Source: Cellvibrionaceae bacterium (lineage in GTDB: Bacteria; Pseudomonadota; Gammaproteobacteria; Pseudomonadales; Cellvibrionaceae). Taken from it: a stretch of 64,000 nucleotides of DNA. The position numbers and the translations under genes were made by a program. Below are positions 37,141-45,544 of this stretch, piece after piece; the first letter of the stretch is position 1, and every line of letters begins with the position of its first letter. The stretch is taken from the NCBI GenBank assembly GCA_021151825.1, contig JAGKWQ010000018.1:66266-130265 (forward strand), in the 5' to 3' direction. The notes beneath the pieces were generated by a model. The model was not told the DNA's origin and searched no databases. It saw only the letters and a program-made list of their open reading frames with translations.

Positions 37141-38411
37141 TCGGCTAACTCCTGTGCTGGCGCGGACGCAGTCAAACGCTCCAGTTCAATTCGGGTTTCA
37201 TGGGCGCGCAGGGCGGCATTGATTAATTCGGCGCGGGTTTCCAGCAATTCGCGCTGGGCCATCGCTAATTCGAGCGAACTGTAACGCCCTTGCTCAAAAG
37301 CACTGGCGGTTGCGCGGCTGGCATCCTGCAAGAGTGGCAAGATACGATCGCGCAGGCTCAGGGTTTCATTCAACGCTTGTTGGTGTGCGATGAAGGTTTG
37401 ATTGAGGCGGATTTCCAGCTGGGATTTGGCGCTATCTTCGGCAAATTGTGCGGCATCTTGTTCTGCACGCGCGGTTTGTAATGCTCCGGTAGCACGTTTG
37501 CCTGCTGCCAGCGGCAGGTTAAGGCCAAGCACTAGCGCAGTGTCATCACTTTGCTGAAACTGGCGAACACCGGCATTCCATCCCAAGGCTAATTTGCTTT
37601 CACTTTCGGCTTTGCGCAGTTCGGCGGCGCGCAGGCGAGTGGCATCGCCCAATAACGCCAGATCCGGGTTTTGTGCGAGGCGGGTTTGCCAGTTGGCAAC
37701 GGGTTCGGGGTTAGTCAGTGCAAACAAATCACCACTCGCGCGGGTGAAGTCCGGAGTGGCATCGGCCCAGAACGCGCTGAGGAATAAGGCTTCCTCTTGT
37801 GCTTGCTGGCGGGCTTTATCCAATGCGATTTGGGTGCGCGCCAATGCAGCGCGGGCTCGCATTAATTCCGCCTGCGGTGTGCTGCCGGCCTGTACGCGTT
37901 TTACCAAACTGTCCGCCAGCGCTTGGGCTAAATGTTGCGCTTCCTCTTCCAGCCGCACTTGTTCCTGGGCGGCGAGCAGGGCGATAAAGCGATAATTCAC
38001 CGCTGCGACCAGATCCAAAACTGCCACGCGCCGCTCACTTTCCAATTGTTGCTGACGGGCAGTGACGACGCTGGTTCGCGCGTCGCGCTGGCCGCCCAAT
38101 TCGATCATGGATGAGAATGACAGCGTTAATTCAGCGGCATCGATTCCGCTGAATTCGCCCGAGCCAGCCAGGTTTTCCGCTTCGAAGTGGATGCGGGTTT
38201 CGGGGTGCAATTGCGCTGTCATTTGCTCACCACTGAGTGCGGCGCGGCGAAACTTGTAACCGGCCAGTTGCGGGTTTTGTTGCAAGCTGAGGCTTAGCGC
38301 CTGCTGCAAGGTGATCTCGCTGGTCCGTTTGTTTTCATGGGGTTGCGCAAATGACGCACAGGTAAAGCAGGCACTGGTAATCAATACCAATGCAGATAAC
38401 AAGGGTTTCAT
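37137..38411 (-). CDS. czcC: TolC-family outer-membrane channel, CzcC type
   Basis: This protein of 424 residues starts at ATG 38411, with AGGA 7 bases before it, followed by a signal peptide (LLSALVLITSACFTCASFA). It has the two-fold outer-membrane efflux protein pattern: ITLQQALSLSLQQNPQLAGY at the mature start, long coiled-coil helices rich in Ala, Glu and Gln, an ELRKAESESKLALGWNAGV segment at the start of the second half, and FEQGRYSSLELAMAQRELLETRAE near the end. This is the CzcC subclass by length and by partner genes. It forms the exit duct for metal ions pumped by the CzcBA complex. Confidence 0.9.
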   Translation of the reverse strand: MKPLLSALVLITSACFTCASFAQPHENKRTSEITLQQALSLSLQQNPQLAGYKFRRAALSGEQMTAQLHPETRIHFEAENLAGSGEFSGIDAAELTLSFSSMIELGGQRDARTSVVTARQQQLESERRVAVLDLVAAVNYRFIALLAAQEQVRLEEEAQHLAQALADSLVKRVQAGSTPQAELMRARAALARTQIALDKARQQAQEEALFLSAFWADATPDFTRASGDLFALTNPEPVANWQTRLAQNPDLALLGDATRLRAAELRKAESESKLALGWNAGVRQFQQSDDTALVLGLNLPLAAGKRATGALQTARAEQDAAQFAEDSAKSQLEIRLNQTFIAHQQALNETLSLRDRILPLLQDASRATASAFEQGRYSSLELAMAQRELLETRAELINAALRAHETRIELERLTASAPAQELAE

Positions 38412-38489
38412 AACAAATCCTGCCATGTTTGCGCTTGATCGGCGCACGTTATTAATCAGAACTGCGTGTGCAGTTCATCGAAAAAATAA

Positions 38490-38858
38490 TCAGGCAGTTA
38501 ATGGAGGTGCGCGCAACAAGGGACGCGCAAAGGGAATGTGGGCGGGGATAAACGAAGAGTAATGGCTGACCAACACCTGTGTGCGCTGGAGCACTAGCAA
38601 CAGGGTAATCACTGTCAACAGGATTAAACTTTGATCCAGCTTGGTCAGTTTGGCGATGGCTGATTGCAGCAAATCGACATCAGCATCCTGGTGATCTTCA
38701 TCGGCATGATGCTCAGGGTGATCGCCCAACATATGCATATGAACGGATACTGGCGGTTCCTGCCCATCAAAACAAAAATGCCCGTGCGCACCCAGCCAGC
38801 TGCCAAGCAACCAGAGAGCAAACGCTACAAAAGCAAAGTGGTATGAAGGTTTGGACAT
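38490..38858 (-). CDS. Small His-rich membrane protein upstream of the czc operon
   Basis: This protein of 122 residues is taken to start at MSKPSYHFAFVAFALW. A longer frame to 38924 would start in the loop of a perfect hairpin and is less likely, although no clear ribosome site marks either start. A hydrophobic N-terminal segment (signal or membrane helix), a His/Asp/Glu-rich middle (HMHMLGDHPEHHADEDHQD) and a second hydrophobic helix (LILLTVITLLLVL) suggest a membrane protein with a periplasmic metal-binding loop. It lies 78 bases upstream of the CzcC-type gene, where CzcI-like or other small accessory genes are often found. Function is inferred from place and histidine content only. Confidence 0.65.
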   Translation of the reverse strand: MSKPSYHFAFVAFALWLLGSWLGAHGHFCFDGQEPPVSVHMHMLGDHPEHHADEDHQDADVDLLQSAIAKLTKLDQSLILLTVITLLLVLQRTQVLVSHYSSFIPAHIPFARPLLRAPPLTA

Positions 38859-38909
38859 GAACAATGCCGGTGAAAAATATTGTCCAAGCATAAAGAGGCT
38901 AAAGGCAGA

Positions 38910-38940
38910 CATCAACCGTTTCATGGTGAAACGGTTGATG
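38910..38940 (-). terminator. Perfect hairpin after the polysaccharide deacetylase gene
   Basis: CATCAACCGTTTCA at 38910-38923 is an exact inverted copy of TGAAACGGTTGATG at 38927-38940, with only three bases between. It lies 11 bases past the deacetylase stop and upstream of the His-rich gene. The flanks have short T-runs but no strong U-tract. It may terminate the deacetylase transcript or serve as an operator for the metal genes. Confidence 0.5.
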
Positions 38941-38951
38941 GAATATTTTCA

Positions 38952-39623
38952 TTAGAAATTATAAATGCCGTCGAGGCTCCAGGTTTGCAGGTTTCTTCCG
39001 GGCAATGAAGCAAGGAAACCCGGTAGATAACGCAGCAAATTATCCGGGCGATTATGTTCACGCTGGCCATCGTGCATCAACACAATATCTCCCGCTTCGA
39101 TGCGTTCCATGCGATTGCGAATTCCGCTCGCATTTCCCAATAAACCCCAATCGATGATGCTGCGGTTCCACAATACCGTGGTCATATTATCGAGCGTTGC
39201 CTGCTGGCGCATTGCAAAGCGCAAACGGCCATACGGCGGGCGGAACCAGCGCGGGCGAACACCGGCAATTTGCTCGATGATGTCAGAGGTTCTGGTGACT
39301 TCTTCGCGCGCAATTTCTTCCGAGGTAAACCAGGGGTTGGGATGGCTGTAAGTATGATTGCCAATGGTGTGGCCTTCGCCAACGATACGTTCTACCAAAT
39401 GGGGAAATTCCTCTGCGGCCTGGCCCAGCACAAAAAAAGTGGCCTTGGCATTATAGGCACCCAGCACATCCAGTATTGCGGGTGTGTAAACAGGATCGGG
39501 ACCATCATCAAACGTCAGGCAAATAGCATGTGCAGCCTGGCCGAATGCAGCGGTCGAATGAATAGGACGCGGCAACATTGCATCGGTAAGGAGTTGTTTA
39601 TTATTGTTCGGGCTGAGGTTCAT
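38952..39623 (-). CDS. Polysaccharide deacetylase (NodB homology domain)
   Basis: This protein of 223 residues starts at ATG 39623, overlapping the previous gene by 23 bases. It contains all NodB motifs: ICLTFDDGPD (catalytic and metal Asp; about residues 34-43), HTIGNHTYSHPNP (metal His pair), RWFRPPYGRLR, IIDWGL and IVLMHDGQ. Such enzymes remove acetyl groups from N-acetylated sugars in polysaccharides, peptidoglycan or glycan lipids. No signal peptide is seen, so it should act in the cytosol, or be exported in some other way. It is the third gene of a tight operon with the glycosyltransferase and YkoP-like genes, which suggests that the substrate is the product of that glycosyltransferase. 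Confidence 0.92.
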   Translation of the reverse strand: MNLSPNNNKQLLTDAMLPRPIHSTAAFGQAAHAICLTFDDGPDPVYTPAILDVLGAYNAKATFFVLGQAAEEFPHLVERIVGEGHTIGNHTYSHPNPWFTSEEIAREEVTRTSDIIEQIAGVRPRWFRPPYGRLRFAMRQQATLDNMTTVLWNRSIIDWGLLGNASGIRNRMERIEAGDIVLMHDGQREHNRPDNLLRYLPGFLASLPGRNLQTWSLDGIYNF

Positions 39624-40173
39624 GGCGGTGCTCCATCGCAAAATGTTTGAGAAGATTGTTACGCGTTAACCAATAAGCGTGTGGTTGGATGCGATTGCTT
39701 TCGCGTTCAGCCACCTGTGGGAAAAAAGCTTTTAACAGCAAACGAAAATAATATTTACGCGCGCGATTGAGTGCAGAATCCGGCAACTGCTCAATTAAAA
39801 ATCCGAATTTTTCCCCGTGCGGCGGCAGCCAGCTCACACCGTGGAAGGCTTTCACTTGCACCAATTTTTCATGGGCATTGATGTCTTTGGCCAATTGCGC
39901 CAGCGATGACAAAATCAATTTGCGAAAACGCAAGGCATTGCGCATGTAATCGCGCGTTTGATTGGCAGTGCCGGAAAAGCATTCGCGATTAAAATGCAAA
40001 ATAGCAAGTGCGTCCCCGGGTTCAATCCAGGTTCCGTCATTCATAATGCGCCGTTCGCCGGAAAATTTTTCAAAGGAAAAACTGATCAGCTCGTCAAATT
40101 TTTCAACTTTATGTTTGCGCCGCCACCAGGCGTCGTACCAGCACATGCATCGATAAAATACTCCGCTGTTCAT
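39601..40173 (-). CDS. YkoP-like protein
   Basis: This 190-residue protein begins with an aromatic and basic stretch (CMCWYDAWWRRKHKVEKFDE) and then carries the feature typical of YkoP-like proteins: NDGTWIEPGDALAILHFNRE, the DG-x-x-I-x-x-GD-x-(L/I)-x-x-LH-x-N pattern, at about residues 45-64. The C-terminal half has AFHGVSWLPPHGEKFGF. In Bacillus subtilis ykoP lies by glycosyltransferase genes (ykoN, ykoT); I know of no proven function. It sits 3 bases after the UgtP-like gene and overlaps the deacetylase gene, so the three are almost surely one functional unit. The YkoP assignment comes from pattern memory and is moderately sure. Confidence 0.65.
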   Translation of the reverse strand: MNSGVFYRCMCWYDAWWRRKHKVEKFDELISFSFEKFSGERRIMNDGTWIEPGDALAILHFNRECFSGTANQTRDYMRNALRFRKLILSSLAQLAKDINAHEKLVQVKAFHGVSWLPPHGEKFGFLIEQLPDSALNRARKYYFRLLLKAFFPQVAERESNRIQPHAYWLTRNNLLKHFAMEHRHEPQPEQ

Positions 40174-40176
40174 GTG

Positions 40177-41523
40177 TTATCTCCGTGCGCTTTCGATTGA
40201 AACTGTTTTGGCTTTTTTCAGTAACATCAATTTTTCCAGCTCACTGACAACACTGCTGGCTGCATGGGGGTGCCCCAGTTTTCTGGCGCTGCTTTTCATC
40301 GCGCCCAGGCGTGGCAGATCATTAAATAGTTCGCTGATCACATTGGAGAGGTGAGGGAGTTCTACATGTAATCCGGCACTATTTTTTTCCAGGAAATTTA
40401 CGTTATGCATTTCCTGGCCGCCGAGGCAGCAGGTAGCAATAAACGGTTTACCACAGGCCAATGCTTCACTCACGGTTAACCCGCCCGGTTTGCCGACAAC
40501 AATATCGGCGGCACAAAATAAATCGCGCATATCGCTACGCCAGCCAAATAAATGAAAGCGGTTCTGATACGTATGGGCGAGTTGTTGTAATTTTTCATTG
40601 TCAGCAGCGTGACTGCCGGCAGTAACCAATACTTGATAGCGGTGGCGTTCGTCGTCCAGTAACTGCTGTAACGCGTCGGTCACACCAATGCCGCATTGGC
40701 CACCGGTAATTAAAATCGTGGGATTAGTTCCAAGCCCGAGATTTGCGCGCGCTTGTTGTTGGCCGGGAAGGTTTTCAAAGGCCGGGATTAATGGAATTCC
40801 AGTGACGCGAACACGATGGGCTGGCACACCTTGTTGGCGCAATGCATCGGCAACTTGCTGATGACCAACGCAGTAAATCGCAGTAGTATCGCGCACCCAC
40901 ACACCATGTACACCGTAATCAGTCAATACACCAATAATGGGTTTGGTAACGATGCCCTTTTTAACATACCGTGACAGTAATGCATTGGGATACATTTGCG
41001 TTGCGACAATACAGTCCGGGTTGTAATCATTGACGAATTTTTTTACGCGCGCCGATAAAATGCGAAAAATCAACGCCAATAATCCTTGTAATAATAATCG
41101 CCCTGCGGGTGTTTTATTGCGATTACAAACGCCGTTAATAAATGTATTCAGTAACGCACCATCAAGGTTTTTATAATAAACCGGCAATGAAAATGCCGAT
41201 CGTTCAAATTCTTCGGGGTACGAACGTCGTTGTTGTTCAGTTAAAAAATCCACCAGTGTTTGGTCAGCGGGAATTTTTCCTGCAAGCTGGCGATACAAGT
41301 TGTTATCAAGGTTATACAGTTTTTGATAAAGCTCGGGATGTTCTGCGGTCATGCGCAGATAACCATCTTGTAGTGCAGCGCTGGCTTGCGGATCAAGCAA
41401 TTGGGTTACATCGAGATAATGGGTTTCAATATTCGGGTATTCACGCTCCAGGACTGCGCCAATTGCTTCAGCGGCGCGCGTATGGCCATAACCGGGGCTG
41501 GACGTTAAAAACAGAACTTTCAT
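40177..41523 (-). CDS. MGDG-synthase/UgtP-like glycosyltransferase (GT28-type)
   Basis: This protein of 448 residues starts at ATG 41523 with AAGGAA 5 bases upstream. It opens MKVLFLTSSPGYGHTRAAEAIG, the glycine-rich loop of MGDG synthase and processive diacylglycerol glucosyltransferases, and has DCIVATQMYPNALLSRYVKKG and VLTDYGVHGVWV (N-terminal domain). The nucleotide-sugar site follows in ILITGGQCGIGV, LFGWRSDMRDLFCAADIVVGKPGGLTVSEALACGKPFI. These enzymes move glucose or galactose from a UDP-sugar to a lipid acceptor at the membrane surface. With a YkoP-like protein and a deacetylase in the same operon, a modified glycolipid, possibly made from UDP-GlcNAc and then deacetylated, is a reasonable guess. 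Confidence 0.88.
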   Translation of the reverse strand: MKVLFLTSSPGYGHTRAAEAIGAVLEREYPNIETHYLDVTQLLDPQASAALQDGYLRMTAEHPELYQKLYNLDNNLYRQLAGKIPADQTLVDFLTEQQRRSYPEEFERSAFSLPVYYKNLDGALLNTFINGVCNRNKTPAGRLLLQGLLALIFRILSARVKKFVNDYNPDCIVATQMYPNALLSRYVKKGIVTKPIIGVLTDYGVHGVWVRDTTAIYCVGHQQVADALRQQGVPAHRVRVTGIPLIPAFENLPGQQQARANLGLGTNPTILITGGQCGIGVTDALQQLLDDERHRYQVLVTAGSHAADNEKLQQLAHTYQNRFHLFGWRSDMRDLFCAADIVVGKPGGLTVSEALACGKPFIATCCLGGQEMHNVNFLEKNSAGLHVELPHLSNVISELFNDLPRLGAMKSSARKLGHPHAASSVVSELEKLMLLKKAKTVSIESARR

Positions 41524-41875
41524 AAAGTTTCCTTGTTGAAATAGCGGTATTAATTTCAATCCGGATCTGCCTGGAACTGCCTTTCTTTACTTTTTATGTA
41601 AGCCGCAAATCAATTCAAGTGAACTATTTTCAAATAGCCAAAGGTTATGTCGAAGTACTTGGAAAAAATTCCAAACTTTGTAAAAAAGCGCGCTTAAGTG
41701 TCGCTTTAGTTTTCTTAAAAACGAATCCAGGCGCTGCTTTACCGAAGATCTGCGGTTGTTGAATAGAAATATTGCAAAATGTTTACCAATTATAAAAATG
41801 GCTAAACGCAAGAAGTGGATTACATCAAGAGTTAATTCTTAAAAGAATATTAACGCAGGCCTTTTATAAGCAATG
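41524..41875 (-). other. Non-coding stretch between arsJ and the glycosyltransferase operon
   Basis: This 352-base AT-rich gap carries no reading frame that I can support; a 74-codon frame on the minus strand has no family look and no ribosome site. An imperfect inverted repeat (GTTAATTCTT / AAGAATATTAAC, 41831-41852) lies 23 bases past the arsJ stop and could end that transcript. The promoter of the glycosyltransferase operon should lie near its left end, but no clear -35/-10 pair stands out. Confidence 0.4.
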
Positions 41876-43081
41876 TTATCGCGAGGAAGTTTTTGGGAGG
41901 GCTAATGAGAGCAGTGCTGCCGATAAAATAAAAACACTTGTTACCCACAAGCAGGCAGGCAGACCTGCAGTTTGATAAATCCATCCTGATAGCAAAGTGC
42001 CAATCAACCGCCCCATGGCATTCGCCATGTAATAAAAACCTACGTCCAGGGAAACGCCATCTTCTTTGGCGTAGCTAACAATTAAATACGAATGCAGCGA
42101 TGAGTTAATCGCAAATACAGTTCCAAAAATAATCAGTCCGCTAACTAACACCCAAGCAGTTGGTAAATTGGTAGTTAAGGTCGTGGCAAGTACTGCTGTT
42201 ATCAGCGTTAATACCATTGCCCAATAGAATGCCGATTTTTCATCCGGTGTTGCTCCGGTTTTAGTGCGCAGAATTATCGGCGTGATGGATTGCACTATGC
42301 CGTAACCAATAATCCAGCTGGCGAGAAAGCTGCCTGTCTGCCAAAAACTCCATTGCAATTGGCTACTTAAAAAAACCGGAAGTGCGACCACAAACCAGAT
42401 ATCGCGTGCACCAAATAAAAATAAACGCGCTGCGGATAAAATATTAATCGCACGGCTTTTGGAAAATAATTCGTTAAATTCAGGTTTGTTTTTGGCTTTG
42501 CCAAGATCTTGTTGTAGCAGAACCAGGCTGGCGATCCATACCAGTGTTAAGGCGGCGGCCATTAACATGACGGCCGCTTTAAAACTCGTCAATGCCAACA
42601 ACGCGCCACCGAGAAAAAAGCCCACACCTTTTAATGCGTTTTTGGAGCCGGTCAGTACTGCGACCCATTTAAACAATGCGCCTTGTTGATTATTCGGCAC
42701 CAATTGTTTAATCGCACTTTTTGCACTCATTTTGTTTAAATCTTTGGCGATGCCGGAAAGTGCTTGTGCACCCATGACTAATGGAATTGTTAACCACTGC
42801 GCAGGCACCGCCAGCATTGCCAAGGCAGTCACCTGCAAACCCAAACCAATATTCATGGTGTGATTCAAGCCAACGCGTGCGCCCAGATAACCGCCCAGTA
42901 AATTGGTGATCACTCCGAATAATTCGTAAAACAAAAACAGCGCTGCAATGTGCAAAGGGCTGTAGCCCAATTGGTGAAAATGTAAAACTACCAGCATGCG
43001 CAAGGCGCCGTCGGTCAGGGTGAAAGCCCAGTAATTACCGGTGACGATGGAATATTGTCGAATGGCCGTGGAGTTTTTCAT
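41876..43081 (-). CDS. arsJ: Organoarsenical efflux MFS transporter ArsJ
   Basis: This 401-residue protein with about twelve membrane helices matches ArsJ closely in its signature stretches: NYWAFTLTDGALRMLVVLHF, HTMNIGLGLQVTALAML, ALSGIAKDLNKMSAKSAIK, FKWVAVLTGSKNALKGVGFF and INILSAARLFLFGARDIWF. ArsJ exports 1-arseno-3-phosphoglycerate, which a dedicated glyceraldehyde-3-phosphate dehydrogenase makes from arsenate, so that the pair gives arsenate resistance. The usual GAPDH gene is not next to it here, nor is arsR or arsC. On the left is an AT-rich gap and on the right a divergent AraC-type regulator 115 bases away. Confidence 0.88.
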   Translation of the reverse strand: MKNSTAIRQYSIVTGNYWAFTLTDGALRMLVVLHFHQLGYSPLHIAALFLFYELFGVITNLLGGYLGARVGLNHTMNIGLGLQVTALAMLAVPAQWLTIPLVMGAQALSGIAKDLNKMSAKSAIKQLVPNNQQGALFKWVAVLTGSKNALKGVGFFLGGALLALTSFKAAVMLMAAALTLVWIASLVLLQQDLGKAKNKPEFNELFSKSRAINILSAARLFLFGARDIWFVVALPVFLSSQLQWSFWQTGSFLASWIIGYGIVQSITPIILRTKTGATPDEKSAFYWAMVLTLITAVLATTLTTNLPTAWVLVSGLIIFGTVFAINSSLHSYLIVSYAKEDGVSLDVGFYYMANAMGRLIGTLLSGWIYQTAGLPACLWVTSVFILSAALLSLALPKTSSR

Positions 43082-43196
43082 GGTTTTCCGTAGGTTGGTG
43101 CTGGCACTTCGTACAGTGCATACCGGATTTTATCATCGATTTATAGCTTTGCTGCTAGACTATAGCGATCAAAAAAATGCATAACGATTTCGGCCT

Positions 43197-44339
43197 ATGA
43201 AAACTCCAATCTTCAATATCCATGATCTTATCCTCGTCCTCACCCTTGCGGTTTGTGTGCTGCTGGTGATTTTCCAGTGGTTACTATCCAAACAAAAAAC
43301 CATTGCTTCGCTGTTGCTGAGTGGTTTTTTTGTGGGTGTGGGGTTAACGGCTTTATGTAATTTGCTGCTGTGGAATGATTACATTCAGAGCGAGTCGGCC
43401 ACAGCAAAAATTGCATTGTCAGTCCTGCTTGCTACGGCGGTGGTGGGAAAAAGTGTGTGTTTATTTTTTTATGTAGTTGCAATTACTCGTGCTGAATTTC
43501 GCTGGCGGGGAGTTTATGCTTTTCACGGCTTGAATTTATTGGCTGTTATTGGATTGATTCTGGGGGCTGGTCTGGATTCTGATCGTTTGCGTTTTATTAC
43601 CACTGCCCAAACCGAGGCCGGTGTACAGTTGGTAAATTTTTTATGGTATTACTTGAAAATAGTCGCGGTGGTTTATGCCTTTGCCGCCGCTTATGTTGTA
43701 TTCCGTTATAAACAGCAATTGAAAGAATTTTATTCAACTTTCAGTTTGCAAGCGCCGCTGTGGTTATTGTTATTGACGATTGGTTTTACATTGAACTGGA
43801 GTTGGTCGCTGGTGGTTCATATCCTGGGCCAATCCGTAGGGGTGCAGCTGGCGGATACATTTGGTATTGCCGATAATTACATTACATTTTTATTGGTTAA
43901 TGCGTTATTTGTGTATAGCTTGTTGTATGCGCATGAATTATTAGTGACCAAGGAAAAACCGGTCGAAAAAGAAGTAATTGTTCCTGCAGAAATATCCCAG
44001 GATGCAATTGAACGTATCCGTCGCACGATGGAAGAGCAGCAACTGTATTTAAAACAGAATCTGAATATTGAAGAGTTCGCGCGCCATGTCGGTATTCATT
44101 ACCGCGAAGTGTCGAGCATCATTAATAAACATTTTGATACCAATTTTTTTGAGTTTGTAAATGAATATCGTGTGACTAAAGCCAAGCAAATGTTGTTGGA
44201 TACTAATAATGCCGAGATGACGATTCTGGATATTTTGCTGGAATCCGGTTTTAACAGCAAGTCATCGTTTCACCGGTTTTTTAAACGTTATACGGGAATG
44301 TCGGCGGCGGATTTTCGGAAACAGAATTTGAATCCTTAA
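43197..44339 (+). CDS. AraC-family regulator with N-terminal membrane domain
   Basis: This 380-residue protein has seven hydrophobic helices in its first 245 residues (ILVLTLAVCVLLVIFQWLL at the start; FLLVNALFVYSLLYAHELLV at the end), then a linker and an AraC-type DNA-binding domain at about residues 275-378. Both helix-turn-helix units are seen: LNIEEFARHVGIHYREVSSI and MTILDILLESGFNSKSSFHRFFKRYTGMSAADFRK. Such proteins sense a signal at the membrane. Those of the same layout in Cellvibrio-type genomes often lie beside carbohydrate-use genes. The lichenase genes follow on the opposite strand, and arsJ is divergent. Which of them it controls cannot be read from the sequence. Confidence 0.88.
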   Translation: MKTPIFNIHDLILVLTLAVCVLLVIFQWLLSKQKTIASLLLSGFFVGVGLTALCNLLLWNDYIQSESATAKIALSVLLATAVVGKSVCLFFYVVAITRAEFRWRGVYAFHGLNLLAVIGLILGAGLDSDRLRFITTAQTEAGVQLVNFLWYYLKIVAVVYAFAAAYVVFRYKQQLKEFYSTFSLQAPLWLLLLTIGFTLNWSWSLVVHILGQSVGVQLADTFGIADNYITFLLVNALFVYSLLYAHELLVTKEKPVEKEVIVPAEISQDAIERIRRTMEEQQLYLKQNLNIEEFARHVGIHYREVSSIINKHFDTNFFEFVNEYRVTKAKQMLLDTNNAEMTILDILLESGFNSKSSFHRFFKRYTGMSAADFRKQNLNP

Positions 44340-44389
44340 TCCCCCTTACGTACGCACCCCGTTTCAAAGGGAGGGTGTAGGGGGATTAA
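44336..44389. terminator. Hairpin between convergent AraC-type and lichenase genes
   Basis: TTAATCCCCCT at 44336-44346 is an exact inverted copy of AGGGGGATTAA at 44379-44389. A weaker inner pairing (GCACCCC with GGGAGGGTG) extends the stem. It overlaps the end of the AraC-type gene and precedes the lichenase stop, so it could serve transcripts from both sides. It is followed by TCATTTT on + and preceded by short T-runs on -. Confidence 0.55.
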
Positions 44390-44408
44390 TCATTTTAGGG
44401 GGAATTAA

Positions 44409-45425
44409 TCATTTACGCCTAAACCTAATCCCCAACAATCCTCCCAACACAAATAAACCAAAAAGTGGAAATGCTCCACCACCACCGGATTTTCCACCGC
44501 TATTGGTTGCAGAACTTATTGCTGATGATGAAACGGCAGCTGTGCTGCTTGCAATCGCGCTGCTCGCTGCAGTGGAGCTTGCTGCGGAAATAGAACTTGC
44601 TACAGCAATAGAACTCGCCACTGAACTTGCACTGGAGTTACTGGCAGGTTCATCGGTGGGTGGTGTGCCGGCGTAACCTGTTGCATTTTCTTTGGTGAGT
44701 GCGAGAACCAAAATGCCATTTTTTACCAACGCATTCTCCGGTGCAAAATCCACGCGGTTCATATCAAAACTCCAGTTGGCTTTATTCCAGCGACTGGTAT
44801 CGAATGTATCAAAGTCATCGCGCCAGCCGCCTTCAAACGTCTTGCTGGTGGTGTTGTAGGCTTTGTATTCGATGTAATTTACAAATTGATAAACTGGTAA
44901 TACCGAATCATCCCAGGGGCCGACCCAGGCGGCGGATTCGGATGACCAGATATTAAAACGCAAACTCTGTTTATTGGTGAGACTGGTGACGGTGCTGGTG
45001 CCGTTGATGCGACGAACTTCTACGCCGTCGATAAACCAGGCCACATAATCCGGCGTCCATTCCAATACATAGGTGTGATAAGCATCGGCGAGTGAAGTAG
45101 CGGCCGTGTGGTGTTGTTCGCTATTAATGGTCGGGCGCGAGCTGCCGAGAATTACATTGCTTTGCCATTCGGTCGCATTGTTTTTGCCAAAAATTTCGAT
45201 ATCGATTTCTTCCCAGAATGTATTACCAATTTCCGAACCATCTTTGTAAGTAAAAAATGTTGATAAAACGCCGCTCGCGTTGGCGACACGCATGCGCATT
45301 TCGTAGCGACCGTAGAGATAACTGTCACTCGAAAAAATTTCCGCACCTTTGTAAGGCTTGGCGATAGCGAAGCTGGCAGCCAGGCTCGCGCCCAATGCCA
45401 ATACAACAATAAAAATATTGCGCAT
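44409..45425 (-). CDS. GH16 lichenase, circularly permuted Fibrobacter type, GlyGly-CTERM anchored
   Basis: This protein of 338 residues starts at MRNIFIVVLALGASLAASFA, a signal peptide. The mature part begins KPYKGAEIFSSDSYLYGRYEMRM, which in ordinary Bacillus lichenases is the second segment. The catalytic motif EEIDIEIFG lies near residues 72-80. The segment that should come first, WRDDFDTFDTSRWNKANW, lies instead near residue 210. This swapped order is that of the Fibrobacter succinogenes 1,3-1,4-beta-glucanase, which cuts mixed-linkage glucans. A Ser/Ala-rich linker follows, then a C-terminal sorting signal of GlyGly-CTERM type (SGGGGAFPLFGLFVLGGLLG followed by basic residues). The enzyme is thus probably displayed on the cell surface. 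Confidence 0.9.
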   Translation of the reverse strand: MRNIFIVVLALGASLAASFAIAKPYKGAEIFSSDSYLYGRYEMRMRVANASGVLSTFFTYKDGSEIGNTFWEEIDIEIFGKNNATEWQSNVILGSSRPTINSEQHHTAATSLADAYHTYVLEWTPDYVAWFIDGVEVRRINGTSTVTSLTNKQSLRFNIWSSESAAWVGPWDDSVLPVYQFVNYIEYKAYNTTSKTFEGGWRDDFDTFDTSRWNKANWSFDMNRVDFAPENALVKNGILVLALTKENATGYAGTPPTDEPASNSSASSVASSIAVASSISAASSTAASSAIASSTAAVSSSAISSATNSGGKSGGGGAFPLFGLFVLGGLLGIRFRRK

Positions 45426-45544
45426 GGTTTTTTTTACCCCGGTAAACACATAAAAGATAAACACAAGAATAGATAAGTAAAACAATATCAATAAAAACGG
45501 AACCGGCAGCATAAGCACTGCCGACTCCAAAGGCTGTAAAGCAA

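Noticed and set aside
41587..41811. 74-codon minus frame in the gap between arsJ and the glycosyltransferase gene
   Set aside because: No ribosome site, no family resemblance, and a basic and aromatic composition typical of random AT-rich frames.
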